NCBI GenBank assembly: GCA_905339275.1
Contig: CAJPFK010000004.1
Coordinates: 62,001-126,000 of the forward strand
Direction of reading: 5' to 3'
From: Methylophilaceae bacterium
GTDB taxonomy: Bacteria; Pseudomonadota; Gammaproteobacteria; Burkholderiales; Methylophilaceae
DNA length: 64,000 bases
Program-made: the position numbers and the translations under genes
Shown here: in pieces, positions 32,954 through 42,851 of the stretch
Position numbering within the stretch: the stretch's first letter is position 1
How the letters are laid out: each line of letters starts with the position of its first letter
The notes under the pieces: model-generated
Told to the model about the DNA's origin: nothing
Databases searched by the model: none
Seen by the model: only the letters and a program-made list of their open reading frames with translations

Positions 32954-34618
32954 ATGGCTCAATATGTAATGTCGATGCTCCGCGTGAGCAAAATCGTGCC
33001 GCCCAAGCGGCAGATCATCAAGGATATTTCGCTTTCTTTCTTTCCTGGTGCCAAGATCGGCCTGCTCGGCCTCAATGGCGCGGGTAAATCCACGGTGTTG
33101 CGCATCATGGCCGGCGCTGAAAAGGAATTCGAAGGGGAGGTACAGTGGCAACCCAGCATCTCTATCGGTTATTTGCCGCAGGAGCCGCAACTGGACCCGG
33201 AAAAAACCGTGCGCGAAGAGGTGGAATCCGGTCTTGGCGAGGTAATGGAGGCCAGGAACAAGCTGGAGGAAATCTACGCCGCCTATGCCGAGCCGGATGC
33301 CGATTTCGATAAGCTGGCGGAAGAACAGGCCAGATACGAGAATATCATTGCCGCCAGCGGGTCGGATATCGAGCACCAGTTGGAAATCGCCGCCGATGCG
33401 TTGCGCCTGCCGCCCTGGGATGCCAGAATCGGGCCTCTCTCCGGCGGTGAGAAGCGCCGTGTGGCGTTGTGCAAGCTGCTGCTCTCCAGACCGGATATGC
33501 TGCTGCTGGATGAGCCGACCAACCATCTGGATGCAGAATCCGTCGAGTGGCTGGAGCAGTTCCTGGTGCGCTTTCCCGGCACCGTGGTGGCGGTGACGCA
33601 CGATAGATACTTCCTCGACAATGCTGCCGAGTGGATTCTGGAGCTGGACCGTGGCCATGGTATTCCGTGGAAAGGTAATTACTCCAGTTGGCTGGACCAG
33701 AAGCAGGAGCGCCTCAAGCAGGAGGAATCGCAGGAATCTGCCCGGCGCAAGGCGCTGAATACCGAGCTGGAATGGGTGCGTCAGAATCCCAAGGCACGCC
33801 AGGCCAAGAGCAAGGCGCGTATTGCCCGCTATGAAGAGCTCGCCAGTGCCGAATACCAGAAACGCAACGAAACACAGGAGATTTTCATCCCTGCCGGCGA
33901 GCGGCTGGGCAATGAAGTCATCGAATTCAGGAACGTCACCAAGGCGTTCAACGACCGTTTGTTGATAGATAACCTCAGTTTCAGTATTCCTCCCGGCGCT
34001 ATCGTCGGCATTATCGGGCCTAACGGCGCCGGTAAGTCGACGTTGTTCAGGATGATTACGGGGCAGGAAAAGCCGGATTCCGGCGAAGTGGGCATAGGCC
34101 AGACCGTCAAGCTGGCCTATGTCGACCAGAGCCGCGACAAGCTGGACGGCAGCAAGACGGTGTTCGATGAAATCTCCGGCGGGTCTGATATCCTGACCGT
34201 GGGCCGCTATGAAACCCCTTCGCGCGCTTATATCGGCAGGTTCAATTTCAAGGGCGGCGACCAGCAGAAGATGGTCGGCCAACTATCGGGCGGTGAACGT
34301 GGGCGTTTGCATCTTGCCAAGACCCTGATCTCCGGCGGTAACGTATTGCTGCTGGATGAGCCCTCCAACGACCTCGATGTGGAAACCTTGCGCGCGCTGG
34401 AAGATGCTTTGCTGGAGTTTGCCGGCAGCGTGCTGGTGATTTCGCATGATCGCTGGTTCCTGGACCGTATTGCCACGCATATCCTGGCTGCGGAAGGCGA
34501 TTCTCAATGGACTTTCTTCAACGGCAACTACCAGGAGTATGAAGCTGACAAGAAGAAACGGCTGGGTGAGGAAGGCGCGAAGCCCAAACGCATCCGTTAT
34601 AAACCTATAACCCGCTGA
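32954..34618 (+). CDS. ettA: Energy-dependent translational throttle protein EttA
   Basis: ABC-F ATPase that binds the ribosomal E site and gates the first elongation step according to ATP/ADP. 554 residues, two ABC domains: Walker A GLNGAGKST (near 39-47) and GPNGAGKST (near 356-364), signatures LSGGEKRRVAL and LSGGERGRLHLAK, Walker B LLLDEPTNHLD and LLLDEPSNDLD. The inter-domain linker has the PKARQAKSKARIARYEEL pattern. No membrane segment. Confidence 0.96.
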   Translation: MAQYVMSMLRVSKIVPPKRQIIKDISLSFFPGAKIGLLGLNGAGKSTVLRIMAGAEKEFEGEVQWQPSISIGYLPQEPQLDPEKTVREEVESGLGEVMEARNKLEEIYAAYAEPDADFDKLAEEQARYENIIAASGSDIEHQLEIAADALRLPPWDARIGPLSGGEKRRVALCKLLLSRPDMLLLDEPTNHLDAESVEWLEQFLVRFPGTVVAVTHDRYFLDNAAEWILELDRGHGIPWKGNYSSWLDQKQERLKQEESQESARRKALNTELEWVRQNPKARQAKSKARIARYEELASAEYQKRNETQEIFIPAGERLGNEVIEFRNVTKAFNDRLLIDNLSFSIPPGAIVGIIGPNGAGKSTLFRMITGQEKPDSGEVGIGQTVKLAYVDQSRDKLDGSKTVFDEISGGSDILTVGRYETPSRAYIGRFNFKGGDQQKMVGQLSGGERGRLHLAKTLISGGNVLLLDEPSNDLDVETLRALEDALLEFAGSVLVISHDRWFLDRIATHILAAEGDSQWTFFNGNYQEYEADKKKRLGEEGAKPKRIRYKPITR

Positions 34619-34630
34619 TTTGTGAAATAA

Positions 34631-34655
34631 AAAAGCCGGCATATGCCGGCTTTTT
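34631..34655. terminator. Rho-independent terminator after ettA
   Basis: A palindrome AAAAGCCGGC-AT-ATGCCGGCTTTTT; GCCGGCAT/ATGCCGGC stem flanked by A- and T-runs. It can end transcription from ettA (plus) and from the cupin gene (minus). Confidence 0.85.
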
Positions 34656-34686
34656 ATCAGTAACAAAATAAACCTGGTTAAGAAAA

Positions 34687-34965
34687 TTAACCGTGTTTAT
34701 AGTGCTTTTTCAGTGCCTTCTTGACTTCCCAGGTCACTTCCAGGCCTGCCGGGAACACGAGCAAATCGCCAGCCTTGAAGTTGATCGGCGCACTGCCATC
34801 GGTTGGCGTCAGTGTGCACTCACCTTCAAGAATGTACGCAGTTTCACGTGCATTGAATTCAAAAGGGAATACGGAAACTTCTTTAGACCATGTTGGCCAT
34901 TTGGCAACACCAAGTTCTTTCAGACGCTCTTCGCTTGGGTTATTTTCAATAGAAACGCTAGCCAT
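34687..34965 (-). CDS. Cupin-fold protein (copy A)
   Basis: Single-domain cupin of 92 residues of the small ethanolamine-utilisation/ (S)-ureidoglycine-like cupin type. WPTWSKEVSVFPFEF near 22-36, ETAYILEGECTLTP near 40-53, GDLLVFPAGLEVTWEV near 66-81. The usual metal-binding histidines are mostly replaced (ETAYILEGE, FPAGL). The ATG (MASVSIENNP) has AAAGGATT ahead. It is a tandem paralogue of the gene at 35147-35422 (about 60% identical by eye). Function unknown. Confidence 0.75.
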   Translation of the reverse strand: MASVSIENNPSEERLKELGVAKWPTWSKEVSVFPFEFNARETAYILEGECTLTPTDGSAPINFKAGDLLVFPAGLEVTWEVKKALKKHYKHG

Positions 34966-35101
34966 CAATAATCCTTTCAGGGCATGACTGAATGTTCAGC
35001 ATGCATGGTTACAAAATACAAAACGTGGATTGCAAAACAGGCAGACAAAATGAGATTGAGACCTACTTCACATGGCCTCTATTGTAAGGGTTTTTAAGAA
35101 T

Positions 35102-35125
35102 GGAAGCCAGTCAGACCAGGCTTCC
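35102..35125 (-). terminator. Weak hairpin terminator between the cupin genes
   Basis: On the minus strand GGAAGCC and GGCTTCC flank a 10-base loop, followed by ATTCTTAAAAA. It lies 22 bases after the stop of the upstream cupin gene. The T-run is poor. Confidence 0.35.
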
Positions 35126-35146
35126 CCGAAGCTTTGTAAATTTTTT

Positions 35147-35422
35147 CTACCCGAACTGATAGTGTTTGCGCAAGGGCTTTTTCACTTCCCAGGTGCAGGA
35201 GATTCCTGCGGGAAACGTTACCAGATCGCCCGCGCTGAAGCTGACGGGGTCGCCGCCTTTCGGGGTGACGGTCACTTCACCTTCCAGTATATAGGCAACT
35301 TCCTGCTCACTATAGGTCCAGGGAAAGACGGAGACTTCCTTGGACCATGTGGGCCAGGAGGAGACCCCCAAGCCTTTTAAACGTGAGACGTCAGGATGAT
35401 GTTCGACGGTGATTTTAGCCAT
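35147..35422 (-). CDS. Cupin-fold protein (copy B)
   Basis: 91-residue paralogue of copy A, sharing WPTWSKEVSVFP, AYILEGE, AGDL-FPAG and TWEVKK-L-KHY. The start MAKITVEHHPDVSRLKGLGV is preceded by AAGGAG. Copies are separated by 180 bases with a weak terminator, so each probably has its own transcript. Substrate or ligand unknown. Confidence 0.75.
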   Translation of the reverse strand: MAKITVEHHPDVSRLKGLGVSSWPTWSKEVSVFPWTYSEQEVAYILEGEVTVTPKGGDPVSFSAGDLVTFPAGISCTWEVKKPLRKHYQFG

Positions 35423-35601
35423 GATTCACTCCTTTCATTTTCATCGTTAAAAGTACCGATCCGGATTGATAAATGTTGTGAAGCCGAAGGGCCATGATAA
35501 ATCTTTTGCGCTACGGATTCCATTTACAATGATTTCGACCCGATAAGGCCGTGATGGTTTAAATTGAGCAGTAAAAGTCCGGGGTATAGGACTGGTTATG
35601 G

Positions 35602-36786
35602 CTATTCTTCCAGCCCGGATAAAGCCTGCTGAAGATCGTCGATCAAATCGCCGGTATCTTCCAGGCCGATATACAAGCGCACCAGCCCGCCCCGGTAAGG
35701 CCATGCATTACGGATTTTGTCCATTTCAAACGGCAATGCCAAACTGACGCTGCCGCCCCAACTGAAGCCTATGTGAAACAGTTGCAACTGATCGACGAAC
35801 CGGTCAATTTTTTCCTGGGGAATGTGCGGCTGGAATACGATGGAAAACAGGCTGGCGGCACCGGAAAAATCGCGTTGCCATAATTCGTTTCCCGGAGCGC
35901 CTTCCAAGGCCGGGTGCAGCACGGTTGCGATTGCCGGTTGCTGCTTCAGCCATGCCGCAATCTTTCTGGCTGAAACATCCTGAGCCTGATAACGCAATTT
36001 GTAATGGGGCAGGCTGCGCAGGACAATATTGCAGTCCTCAGGGCTGACGCCCATGCCGAACTGCATATGGGTTTCCGCCAATTGCTGATGCAGACCAAGG
36101 TCGCGGGTAACGATACTGCCCATCATCACGTCGCTGCCGCCGGATTGATATTTTGTCAGGGCCTGAATCGAAATATCCGCCCCCAGCTCGAATACCGGCA
36201 GCGCAATGCCAGCGGCCCAGGTCGCATCAATGGCGATTAACACATCATGTTGCCTGGCGAGCTTGCCCAGCGCTGGCAGGTCAGCCAGTTCCATCGAGAT
36301 TGATCCGGGCGTTTCGACCCAAAGCAGTCTTGTGTTTGCCGTGATGATCACACTCTCCATCTTGAGCGGGTCGTAAAAATCCAGCACGATACCAAAACGC
36401 GACTGGAAAAACCTTGCTAATTCAACTGCAGGTTCATAAGCATTGGTCGGTAACAGGATACGATCGCCGGCCTTGAGCAGGCTGGTCATGACGAGGCTGA
36501 TAGCCGCCAGGCCGGACGGCAGCAATATGCAGTGCTTGCCGCCTTCCAGCAAAGCCAGCTTCCTGGCCAGGCGACGGGTAGTGGGTGTGCCTGTGAGACC
36601 GTATGCGTATTGCTCTTCATTACGCCAGTTGCGTTTGCGCAAGCTGGCGACATCCGAAAAAACGACGGTGGAAGCACGTTCAACGGCGCTGGCAAGACTG
36701 CGAAAGCCGGGTGCCGGGCCCAGCTCCGGCTGGACCAGCCTGGTTTGAGTCGTCCTGATTCCTTGATTTTTCCTGGAAGTCGTCAT
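35602..36786 (-). CDS. PLP-dependent Cys/Met metabolism enzyme, cystathionine beta-lyase-like
   Basis: 394 residues of the Cys_Met_Meta_PP family. Family features: YGLTGTPTTRRLARKLALLEGG near 62-83, WVETPGS near 158-164, IDATWAAG near 186-193, and the PLP lysine in LTKYQSGGSDVMMG near 211-224. Metabolic role by similarity: cleavage of cystathionine to homocysteine, but the family also holds gamma-synthases and lyases, so specificity is uncertain. It starts 3 bases after the SDR gene and ends the argS-SPOR-dsbA-SDR run. Confidence 0.82.
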   Translation of the reverse strand: MTTSRKNQGIRTTQTRLVQPELGPAPGFRSLASAVERASTVVFSDVASLRKRNWRNEEQYAYGLTGTPTTRRLARKLALLEGGKHCILLPSGLAAISLVMTSLLKAGDRILLPTNAYEPAVELARFFQSRFGIVLDFYDPLKMESVIITANTRLLWVETPGSISMELADLPALGKLARQHDVLIAIDATWAAGIALPVFELGADISIQALTKYQSGGSDVMMGSIVTRDLGLHQQLAETHMQFGMGVSPEDCNIVLRSLPHYKLRYQAQDVSARKIAAWLKQQPAIATVLHPALEGAPGNELWQRDFSGAASLFSIVFQPHIPQEKIDRFVDQLQLFHIGFSWGGSVSLALPFEMDKIRNAWPYRGGLVRLYIGLEDTGDLIDDLQQALSGLEE

Positions 36787-36789
36787 CGA

Positions 36790-37557
36790 TTACAACCAGT
36801 CCCAGTCCAGATGTGCCTTTTTCGGGGCGTTCCTCAATGCCCAGTCCCATAAAAATGGTGGGATAAACCGCATGAAACGCGCAAGCCAGCCCATTTGCCA
36901 TGGTATGACGACGAAACGGCGCTTTGCGGAAATGGCTTTTGCCATTTTGGCAGCGGCAATTCCGGCATCCATCAGGAATGGCATGCGGTAGGTGTTGACG
37001 TCTGTCATCGGGGTTTTGATATAGCCTGGCGCTATCGTGGTGACAACGATGCCGATTTTCTGCATTTCGACGCGCAGGCTTTCCAGGTAAGCAATGGCGG
37101 CAGCTTTTGAGGCGCTATAGGCTCCCGCACCCGGTAAACCGCGAATGCCCGCCACACTGGCGATGCCGACCAGGCTGCCGCTACCGCGTTGCTTCATGCC
37201 GGCAATGAAGGGCTGAAAAGTGTGAACCAGCCCCAGTACGTTGATTTCCATGATGGCTTTAAATGCAGCGATATCCTGCTGCGATTCAGTCAGTGTTCCG
37301 CGGCTGACGCCGGCATTGGCGATGACGATATCCGGTACGCCATATTTCTGGATGAAATCCGCGGTGGCTTGCGTTAATGCTTCGGCATCACGAACATCCA
37401 GCGCATAGATTGCGGCCGGCACGTCCAATTGGGCCGCGAGAGTTTGCAGCAATTCACTGCGCCGGGCCACCAAGCCGAGTGTCGCGCCTTGCCGTGCATA
37501 GTATCGGGCCAAGGCTTCGCCGATACCACTGGAAGCGCCGGTGATGAAAACTCTCAT
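36790..37557 (-). CDS. Short-chain dehydrogenase/reductase
   Basis: 255 residues. NAD(P)-binding motif TGASSGIGEALA near 6-17, NAG motif IANAGVS near 86-92, catalytic serine region and YSASK (near 153-157), and PGYIKTPMT near 187-195. The C-terminal extension (RRFVVIPWQMGWLARFMRFIPPFLWDW) is hydrophobic and could associate with membrane, as in many SDRs of this type. Substrate unknown. Confidence 0.85.
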   Translation of the reverse strand: MRVFITGASSGIGEALARYYARQGATLGLVARRSELLQTLAAQLDVPAAIYALDVRDAEALTQATADFIQKYGVPDIVIANAGVSRGTLTESQQDIAAFKAIMEINVLGLVHTFQPFIAGMKQRGSGSLVGIASVAGIRGLPGAGAYSASKAAAIAYLESLRVEMQKIGIVVTTIAPGYIKTPMTDVNTYRMPFLMDAGIAAAKMAKAISAKRRFVVIPWQMGWLARFMRFIPPFLWDWALRNAPKKAHLDWDWL

Positions 37558-37603
37558 GCATCAATACCGGCGTCGATGGACCATGCTCAGTGAACCGTCC
37601 GGG

Positions 37604-38227
37604 TTACTTCTTTTCCGCCCTGGCTTTTTCAATCAGGAAATCAGCCACGTTCAGCGCCTGCAGGTTGCCGCCCGCCATGGTGCTGGAAGTAATGTATTTG
37701 CCGTCGATAATCAAAGCCGGAACGCCGGTAGCACCGGAAGCGCGGAAAATCTGTGCGGCACGGTTGAGTTTCGTGTTGCTGGTGAAATCGTTGAATGCGG
37801 CCTGAACCTTTGCACGGTCAAGACCGCCTTCCTTGGTTACCCAGTCGATCGCAGCCTTTTCATCGGTCGGTTTCAGGGATTTCTGCTTGTGAATGGCGTC
37901 GAACAGTTTTGTATGCAGTTTTTCAAGTACGCCCAGTGTTTCCATTGCATAGTAGGCTTTGGCCATTGGCGCCCAGTCAGGGCGAGGCAAGCCCGGCACC
38001 CGTTTGAAATAGACATCAGCCGGTAGCTTCTTAACCCAGGCGTGTAATTGAGGGTCCAGTTGATGGCAGTGCGGGCAGCCATACCAGAAAAGCTCGGTCA
38101 CCTCGATTTTACCGGCGTTATCGGTGGGGATTTCCTGGGTTGTCGTGTTGTATTCGACGCCTGCCATCGGGGCAGCCGTCACCTGGGTTGTGACGAGCAG
38201 TAGTAGAGTTGCCAGCAGTTTTTTCAT
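37604..38227 (-). CDS. dsbA: Periplasmic thiol:disulfide interchange protein DsbA
   Basis: Oxidises cysteine pairs in secreted proteins. 207 residues with a signal peptide (MKKLLATLLLLVTTQVTAAP). The active site is CPHC (near 52-55, ELFWYGCPHCHQ) and the cis-proline loop is GVPALI near 169-174. Start preceded by AAGGAC. It could supply disulfides to the SHP-like cytochrome and other exported proteins here. Confidence 0.94.
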   Translation of the reverse strand: MKKLLATLLLLVTTQVTAAPMAGVEYNTTTQEIPTDNAGKIEVTELFWYGCPHCHQLDPQLHAWVKKLPADVYFKRVPGLPRPDWAPMAKAYYAMETLGVLEKLHTKLFDAIHKQKSLKPTDEKAAIDWVTKEGGLDRAKVQAAFNDFTSNTKLNRAAQIFRASGATGVPALIIDGKYITSSTMAGGNLQALNVADFLIEKARAEKK

Positions 38228-38296
38228 TTGTTCAGTCCTTATTGGTTAATACAATCGCTATCATTCAACGCATCACAATGAATTTGGCATACCTGA

Positions 38297-38893
38297 TTAC
38301 TGGTTGGGTACGTTGCTGTTCACTTTGATCAGGTCGGCAGTGAATCCGTTCTGCACTAACTCTGATCTTGCGGCATTGATCTGGTTCAAATCTGTGAAAG
38401 GGCCGACGCGTACACGATGCCAGATGCCTTTATCCGGGATCTCGGCGGTTTGTACGATGGCTTCCATGCCTTGCAACGCCAGTTTCGCCTTCATGTTGTC
38501 AGCTTCCTTTTCGGTCTGGAAGGCGCCAACCTGCAGAAAGTAGGTTTCCGACTGGATGGCTTCGCTTTGCGCTTCTTTTTGCTTGATTTCCTGCTCTGTC
38601 ACCTGCTTCTCGCTGCCGGGAAGGATGGTGTAGAAGTCGAAACGCGGTTTTTCTTCTGCGGTTGAGTCTGCCGGCGGCTCTGCGGCATCCGGTCTGGCGT
38701 TCTTGTCAGCTTCGATGACTGCGGCCGGGGTGACCTTGTTGACGAAAGGACTCTCGCCGCCCGTGATAACAAGGGCCATGCCAACTGAAATCCCGACTCC
38801 CAGCAAAAGCCCGACCAGCAAACCGGACAGGAAAGGATTTCCCTTGCTCGACGGTTTTTCCCTGCTGGTGCTATGTTTGTAATCTCTGCTCAT
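38297..38893 (-). CDS. SPOR-domain membrane protein
   Basis: 198 residues from the ATG giving MSRDYKHSTSREKPSSKG. A single membrane helix near 24-45 (GLLVGLLLGVGISVGMALVI), a proline- and acid-rich periplasmic linker, and a C-terminal SPOR domain (about 118-190, YFLQVGAFQTEKEADNMKAKL). SPOR domains bind glycan strands lacking stem peptides at division sites (FtsN-like). Placed between argS and dsbA, a common betaproteobacterial order. Confidence 0.88.
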   Translation of the reverse strand: MSRDYKHSTSREKPSSKGNPFLSGLLVGLLLGVGISVGMALVITGGESPFVNKVTPAAVIEADKNARPDAAEPPADSTAEEKPRFDFYTILPGSEKQVTEQEIKQKEAQSEAIQSETYFLQVGAFQTEKEADNMKAKLALQGMEAIVQTAEIPDKGIWHRVRVGPFTDLNQINAARSELVQNGFTADLIKVNSNVPNQ

Positions 38894-38936
38894 TTTACGG
38901 TTCCTGTACTTGCTGCAATTTGTCTTGTGTCTACGC

Positions 38937-40595
38937 TTACATTTTTTCTGGTGCGCTGACGCCCAGAAGCTGCAAGCCATTTTTTAGTGTCTGTTGCGTC
39001 GCGTGAATAAGCGCCATACGTGCCATTTTCAACTTTTCATCATCTACCAGGAATTGCTGAGCATTGTAATAGCTATGCAAGTCGCTGGCTAAGTCTTTCA
39101 GGTAGTTGGCAATCATGTGCGGCGAGAGTTCTTCAGCCGCAGTACTGACGACTTCGGGGAATTCGCTCAGGCGCTGCATCAATGCCGTTTCATGGCTTGC
39201 TTCAAGCGGGCTGAGATCAGCCGATTTCAGCGTAGCCGCATCGCCGCCCCATTGGTTCAATACGCTGCTGATCCGCGCGTGCGCATACTGGATGTAATAC
39301 ACCGGGTTATCGTTGGTTTGCGCACGCGCGAGATCGATATCGAACACCAGTTGCGAATCCGCGCGCCGCGCGGCGAGGAAATAGCGGGTCGCGTCACAGC
39401 CGACTTCTTCAATCAGGTCGCGCAGCGTGACATAACTGCCGGCACGCTTGGAAATCTTCACTTCCTCGCCGCCGCGCATGACGGTGACCATCTGGTGCAG
39501 CACGTATTCCGGCCAGCCTTGCGGAATGCCGATGCCCAGCGCCTGCAGGCCGGCGCGCACGCGCGTGATGGTGCTGTGGTGGTCTGCGCCCTGCTCGTTG
39601 ATGACGCGTTCGAACCCACGCTGCCATTTGTCGACGTGGTAGGCGACATCCGGTACGAAGTAAGTGTAGCCGCCTTCCTTCTTGCGCATGACGCGATCCT
39701 TGTCATCGCCGAAGCTGGTCGTGCGCAGCCACAGGGCGTCGTCCTGCTCGTAAGTGTGGCCGCTGGCTACCAGTTGCTGCACGGCATTTTCAACCTTGCC
39801 GTTTGTATAAAGCGCGGATTCGAGCGAAAAAACGTCGAATTTGATCTGAAAGGCGCGTAAATCCAGGTCCTGCTCGTGACGCAAATAGGCCACGGCAAAA
39901 TGGCGGATGGATTCGGCATCATCCGGGTCGCCCGATGCGGTGAACTTCATGTCGTCGGCAATCACGGTTTCTTTTGCCAGGTAGGCCTTGGCGATATCGA
40001 GGATATATTCGCCGCGGTAACCGTCTTCCGGGAATCCGGCATCCTCGGGGCCGATGCCCTTGCAGCGCACCTGCACCGATCTGGTCAGGTTGTCGATTTG
40101 CGCGCCGGCATCGTTGTAGTAAAACTCGCGCGTGACCTGCCAGCCGTTCGCCGCCAGCAAGCGCGCCAGGCAATCGCCGACGGCCGCGCCGCGGCCGTGG
40201 CCGACATGTAGCGGTCCGGTCGGGTTGGCGGAGACGAATTCGATCTGCAGTTTGCGGCCGGCGCCGGTTTGATGATGGCCGAAGCGTTCACCTTCCTGCT
40301 GAATTTTGCGTATAACGGCCTGCTTAGCCTTCGGGCTGAGGTAGAAATTGATGAATCCGGCACCCGCAATCTCGATGCGCGCGACGAATTCCGAAACCGG
40401 CAGCGCTTTAACCAGGCTTTCCGCGATGTTTCTGGGGTTCTGGCGTAGCGGCTTCGCCAGCATCATGGCCAGATTGGTGGAGAAATCGCCGTGACCGGTA
40501 TTCTTCGGACGTTCAAGCTGGATGTTGAGTTCACTGCCCTCCACATTCATGGTTTTTGCGGCAATGCTGAGTAATTCGGTAAGATGTGCTTTCAA
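38937..40595 (-). CDS. argS: Arginyl-tRNA synthetase
   Basis: Class I synthetase, 552 residues. The HIGH motif appears as HVGHGRGAA near 127-135 ([12 protein letters not shown]) and the KMSKR-like region is [12 protein letters not shown] near 354-365; the C-terminal DALR anticodon-binding domain begins near 430 ([13 protein letters not shown]). Start [17 protein letters not shown]. Divergent from priA, 66 bases apart. Confidence 0.97.
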   Translation of the reverse strand: MKAHLTELLSIAAKTMNVEGSELNIQLERPKNTGHGDFSTNLAMMLAKPLRQNPRNIAESLVKALPVSEFVARIEIAGAGFINFYLSPKAKQAVIRKIQQEGERFGHHQTGAGRKLQIEFVSANPTGPLHVGHGRGAAVGDCLARLLAANGWQVTREFYYNDAGAQIDNLTRSVQVRCKGIGPEDAGFPEDGYRGEYILDIAKAYLAKETVIADDMKFTASGDPDDAESIRHFAVAYLRHEQDLDLRAFQIKFDVFSLESALYTNGKVENAVQQLVASGHTYEQDDALWLRTTSFGDDKDRVMRKKEGGYTYFVPDVAYHVDKWQRGFERVINEQGADHHSTITRVRAGLQALGIGIPQGWPEYVLHQMVTVMRGGEEVKISKRAGSYVTLRDLIEEVGCDATRYFLAARRADSQLVFDIDLARAQTNDNPVYYIQYAHARISSVLNQWGGDAATLKSADLSPLEASHETALMQRLSEFPEVVSTAAEELSPHMIANYLKDLASDLHSYYNAQQFLVDDEKLKMARMALIHATQQTLKNGLQLLGVSAPEKM

Positions 40596-40664
40596 GGCAG
40601 AATCGACTATTAATTCTAAAACGCTATTTTAACCTACTGAGTAGTCAACCCGATAACCCATTTG

Positions 40665-42851
40665 ATGCCGCAGTCCATATTGAAAATCGCACTTGATGTG
40701 CCACTCGACAAGTTGTTCGATTACCTTGATGGAGGTTTTGACGTTGCTACCGGTCAACGCGTGCTGGTCACGTTCGGTCGGCGCAGGCAGATCGGCCTGG
40801 TAGTCGCCAAAGCCGCAGAAAGCGATGTGCCCGCCAATAAGCTGAGAGCAATAGAGCATGCCTACCTGGATGAGCCGGTTGTCGATAGCCAGGTTTTCAG
40901 GTTGCTCAGATTTTGCGCGGATTATTACCAGTATCCCTTCGGACAAGCCCTGCTCTCTTCGCTTCCTGCCCGCCTGAGGCAAACCGAGCCTGCCGTCAGC
41001 CGCAGGCAATTCGCCTACACGCTGACTGCGTCCGCAACGCTGGAGGCGATTCCGGGCAGGAAAGTTGTCCAGCGCAGGGTTTTTTCTGCACTGGCGGAAC
41101 ATGGCGAACTGAATGAAACCGCCATGGCGGCAATCTCGGCAGGCTGGCGCAAAGCTGTGCAGGAGATGCTGTCGGCGGGCCTGGTACAGGCGAGAGAGGT
41201 GCCGGCCGGATTAAGGACGGAAGCCCGGCACTCAGCCGAACCTGAACTTAACCCGGACCAGACGCGGTCAATCGAGGCGGTGACAGGAAATCCTGCGGGT
41301 TTTAAAACCTGGTTGCTGCATGGCATCACGGGGAGCGGTAAAACCGAGGTTTATATCCGGCTGATCGCGCAGTTCCTCAAGGATAACGCAGGGCAAGTGC
41401 TGGTGCTGGTGCCCGAAATCAACCTGACGCCGCAACTGGAAGCGCGTTTCCGCAGCCGCCTGCCGCAACTGCCGCTGGTTTCCCTGCACAGCAACCTGAA
41501 TGAAGGCGAGCGGCTGCAGAACTGGCGCCTGGCCCAATCCGGCATGGCCCGTATTGTCATCGGCACGCGGCTTTCGGTATTCACGCCTTTGCCTGATTTA
41601 AGGCTGGTAATCGTCGATGAAGAACATGATGCCTCGTACAAGCAGCAGGACGGCATGCGCTACCATGCGCGTGATATTGCATTGGTGCGGGCGCAACACA
41701 GCGACATTCCCATTGTTTTAGGGTCGGCGACGCCGGCGCTGGAAACCTGGCACAATGCCCGCACCGGAAAATACGAAGTGCTGGCACTGACCAACCGGGC
41801 GGTGGCCAAGGCAGCGCTGCCGCAAATCCGGTGCATCGATACTACCCGCAATATGCTGCATGAAGGGCTGTCGGACATTTTGGTCGATGCCATGCGCGAG
41901 CGGCTGGCACGCGGAGAACAGAGCCTGCTGTTCATCAACCGCCGCGGATATGCGCCGGTGCTGCTATGCAGCGCCTGTTACTGGATTGCGCCCTGCATGC
42001 GCTGCAGCGCAAGATTGGTCGTGCATTTGCGCCAAGGCCGGCTGCGTTGCCACCATTGCGGTCATGAGCAGAAAATTCCGCCTGCCTGCCCAAGCTGCGG
42101 CAATACGGATTTGCACCCTACCGGCCATGGTACGCAACGCCTGGAGCAGACGCTTGCCGCCCTGATGCCGGAAGCACGCATTCTGCGGGTGGACCGGGAT
42201 AGCATGCAGCGCAAGAATGCCTTGAACGAGATGCTGGCTGCGGTACATGCGGATGAAATCGATATCCTGGTCGGCACCCAGATGCTGGCCAAAGGCCATG
42301 ACTTCCCCAATCTCACGCTGGTCGGTGTGATTGATACGGATAGTGCGCTGTTCAGCCCGGATTTCCGTGCAGCAGAGCGATTGTTTTCTCAATTGATGCA
42401 GGTGGCAGGCCGCGCCGGCCGGGCGGATAAACCCGGAGAAGTGCTGATACAGACTGCATTTCCCGATCATGTGCTGTTCAATGCCTTGCGTGAGCAGGAT
42501 TACCCGGCCTTTGCCAATACCCTCCTGCAGGAACGTGAATTGATGCAATTTCCGCCGCACAGCTACATCGCATTATTAAAGGCCGAAGCGAATGATTATG
42601 CGCTGGTGCAGCGTTTTCTCAGATTCGCGGCGGATACGGCGCATGGCCTGGGCGAAAAAGTCACGGTGTATGACCCGGTACGCTCGCAGATGGAAAGGCT
42701 GAAAGGCATGGAACGCGGCCAGCTGATGATGCAGGCCAATAGCCGCCAGCCTTTGCAAAGGCTGCTGCGCCATCTGGTGGCTCGGTTGAGGGAACATCCG
42801 CTCAATGTGAAGATACGGTGGGCGGTAGATGTGGATCCCTTGGAGTTTTAA
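40665..42851 (+). CDS. priA: Primosomal replication protein N' (helicase PriA)
   Basis: Restarts collapsed replication forks. About 728 residues from the ATG (preceded directly by an in-frame TTG at 40662). N-terminal DNA-binding domain, then superfamily II helicase: Walker A GITGSGKTEVYIR near 218-230, DEEHD near 320-324, GSATPALETW near 350. Zinc-binding cysteines in CSACYWIAPCMRC and HHCGHEQKIPPACPSCG. C-terminal GTQMLAKGHDFPNLTLV. Confidence 0.96.
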   Translation: MPQSILKIALDVPLDKLFDYLDGGFDVATGQRVLVTFGRRRQIGLVVAKAAESDVPANKLRAIEHAYLDEPVVDSQVFRLLRFCADYYQYPFGQALLSSLPARLRQTEPAVSRRQFAYTLTASATLEAIPGRKVVQRRVFSALAEHGELNETAMAAISAGWRKAVQEMLSAGLVQAREVPAGLRTEARHSAEPELNPDQTRSIEAVTGNPAGFKTWLLHGITGSGKTEVYIRLIAQFLKDNAGQVLVLVPEINLTPQLEARFRSRLPQLPLVSLHSNLNEGERLQNWRLAQSGMARIVIGTRLSVFTPLPDLRLVIVDEEHDASYKQQDGMRYHARDIALVRAQHSDIPIVLGSATPALETWHNARTGKYEVLALTNRAVAKAALPQIRCIDTTRNMLHEGLSDILVDAMRERLARGEQSLLFINRRGYAPVLLCSACYWIAPCMRCSARLVVHLRQGRLRCHHCGHEQKIPPACPSCGNTDLHPTGHGTQRLEQTLAALMPEARILRVDRDSMQRKNALNEMLAAVHADEIDILVGTQMLAKGHDFPNLTLVGVIDTDSALFSPDFRAAERLFSQLMQVAGRAGRADKPGEVLIQTAFPDHVLFNALREQDYPAFANTLLQERELMQFPPHSYIALLKAEANDYALVQRFLRFAADTAHGLGEKVTVYDPVRSQMERLKGMERGQLMMQANSRQPLQRLLRHLVARLREHPLNVKIRWAVDVDPLEF

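Noticed and set aside
32927-34282. 451-codon minus-strand open frame
   Set aside because: Antisense to ettA, which has full ABC motifs.
34838-34853. GTTTCACGTGCAT in the first cupin gene as parS
   Set aside because: One half-site is lost (GCATTG instead of GAAACA); in coding sequence.
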